Positions 63,915 through 64,000 of a stretch of 64,000 nucleotides of DNA are shown here, one piece after another (positions within the stretch are counted from its first letter, which is position 1; each line of letters starts with the position of its first letter). The position numbers and the translations under genes are program-made. The notes below the pieces were generated by a model. It was not told the DNA's origin and searched no databases. It saw nothing but the letters and a program-made list of their open reading frames with translations. The DNA is from GCA-2687025 sp964473525. Lineage in GTDB: Bacteria; Poribacteria; WGA-4E; GCA-2687025. Location of the stretch: NCBI GenBank assembly GCA_964473525.1, contig CAYYPK010000010.1:124001-188000 (forward strand), read 5' to 3'.

Positions 63915-64000
63915 ATGATACGGAAACCCATGGCATGGGTAGCGGCTTCTTCCGTTGCCGCTCTCGTTCTCGCCGGTTGCGGGAACATGAAGAAGGATCA
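63915..64000 (+). CDS. 5' end of a lipoprotein gene (truncated by window edge)
   Basis: Twenty-eight codons are visible: a short basic N-terminus (MIRKPMAW), a hydrophobic stretch (VAASSVAALVL) and a lipobox LAGC, then GNMKKD. Lipid attachment to the Cys and an envelope location are expected. GGGAGG lies 8 bases before the ATG and a strong sigma-70 promoter lies upstream. The remainder is beyond the window, so the family cannot be told. Confidence 0.85.
   Translation, partial: MIRKPMAWVAASSVAALVLAGCGNMKKD

Overview
The window reads as a GC-rich, Gram-negative bacterial contig. The 10-N gap at 54614-54623 and the poly-C frameshift at 7205-7219 suggest a draft or metagenome assembly. It encodes lipid A enzymes (LpxK, LpxB), a PorV-type outer-membrane protein, a probable outer-membrane barrel and signal-peptide proteins, so the cell has two membranes. 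Several features point to Candidatus Poribacteria or a close relative such as Latescibacterota. These are secreted proteins ending in a FlgD-like domain with a YPNPFNPETWIPF-type motif, cohesin and dockerin modules, Gfo/Idh oxidoreductases beside PhyH dioxygenases, and sulfatase-superfamily genes. That placement is inference; there is no rRNA to confirm it.

Layout. 1-2.4 kb (minus): a Tat-exported bifunctional-nuclease-fold (DUF151) protein, mtnA, and an inorganic-pyrophosphatase homologue that has lost its metal-binding aspartates. 2.7-9 kb (plus): a Gfo/Idh oxidoreductase, a palindromic intergenic repeat, a zinc-ribbon CPBP-like membrane protein, a methyltransferase, a membrane-anchored C-type lectin, and a cohesin/PKD/dockerin/FlgD surface protein split by a 15-C tract. 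9-13.4 kb: recQ, tRNA-Pro(CGG), two paralogous small membrane coiled-coil proteins, a creatininase-family amidohydrolase and an orphan OmpR-type regulator. 13.4-18.9 kb (minus operon): aminotransferase, lpxB, lpxK, a discoidin-like secreted protein, then the regulator.

19-27 kb: GNAT, PhyH, a LolA-TlpA fusion, and an operon hom-thrC-apgM-like-pdxS-pdxT. The phosphoglycerate-mutase-like gene sits where a homoserine kinase would be expected. 27-33.6 kb: a near-classical fatty-acid/ribosome cluster yceD-rpmF-fabH-fabD-fabG-acpP-fabF-rnc-folK, lacking plsX. 33.7-41 kb: a giant secreted protein of about 17 tandem Ig-like modules with a FlgD-like C-terminus, followed by a PorV-like protein. 42-47.7 kb (minus): a heterodimeric ABC exporter with one degenerate ATP site, translationally coupled to an NHL-propeller protein ending in a putative outer-membrane barrel.

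48-56.6 kb (plus): a phosphohexomutase, then Gfo/Idh-PhyH-hexapeptide transferase-TPR-DUF362 in tight order, then a TPR/redoxin protein without cysteines. 57-58.4 kb: an ammonium transporter behind a textbook sigma-54 promoter. 58.5-64 kb: an HpaI-type aldolase, an NIL-domain protein, a DnaJ-like co-chaperone, two sulfatase-superfamily proteins with Thr in place of the formylglycine Cys, and the start of a lipoprotein gene behind a good sigma-70 promoter. Convergent genes are usually separated by perfect hairpins. Adjacent genes often overlap as GTGA or ATGA, which implies coupled translation.
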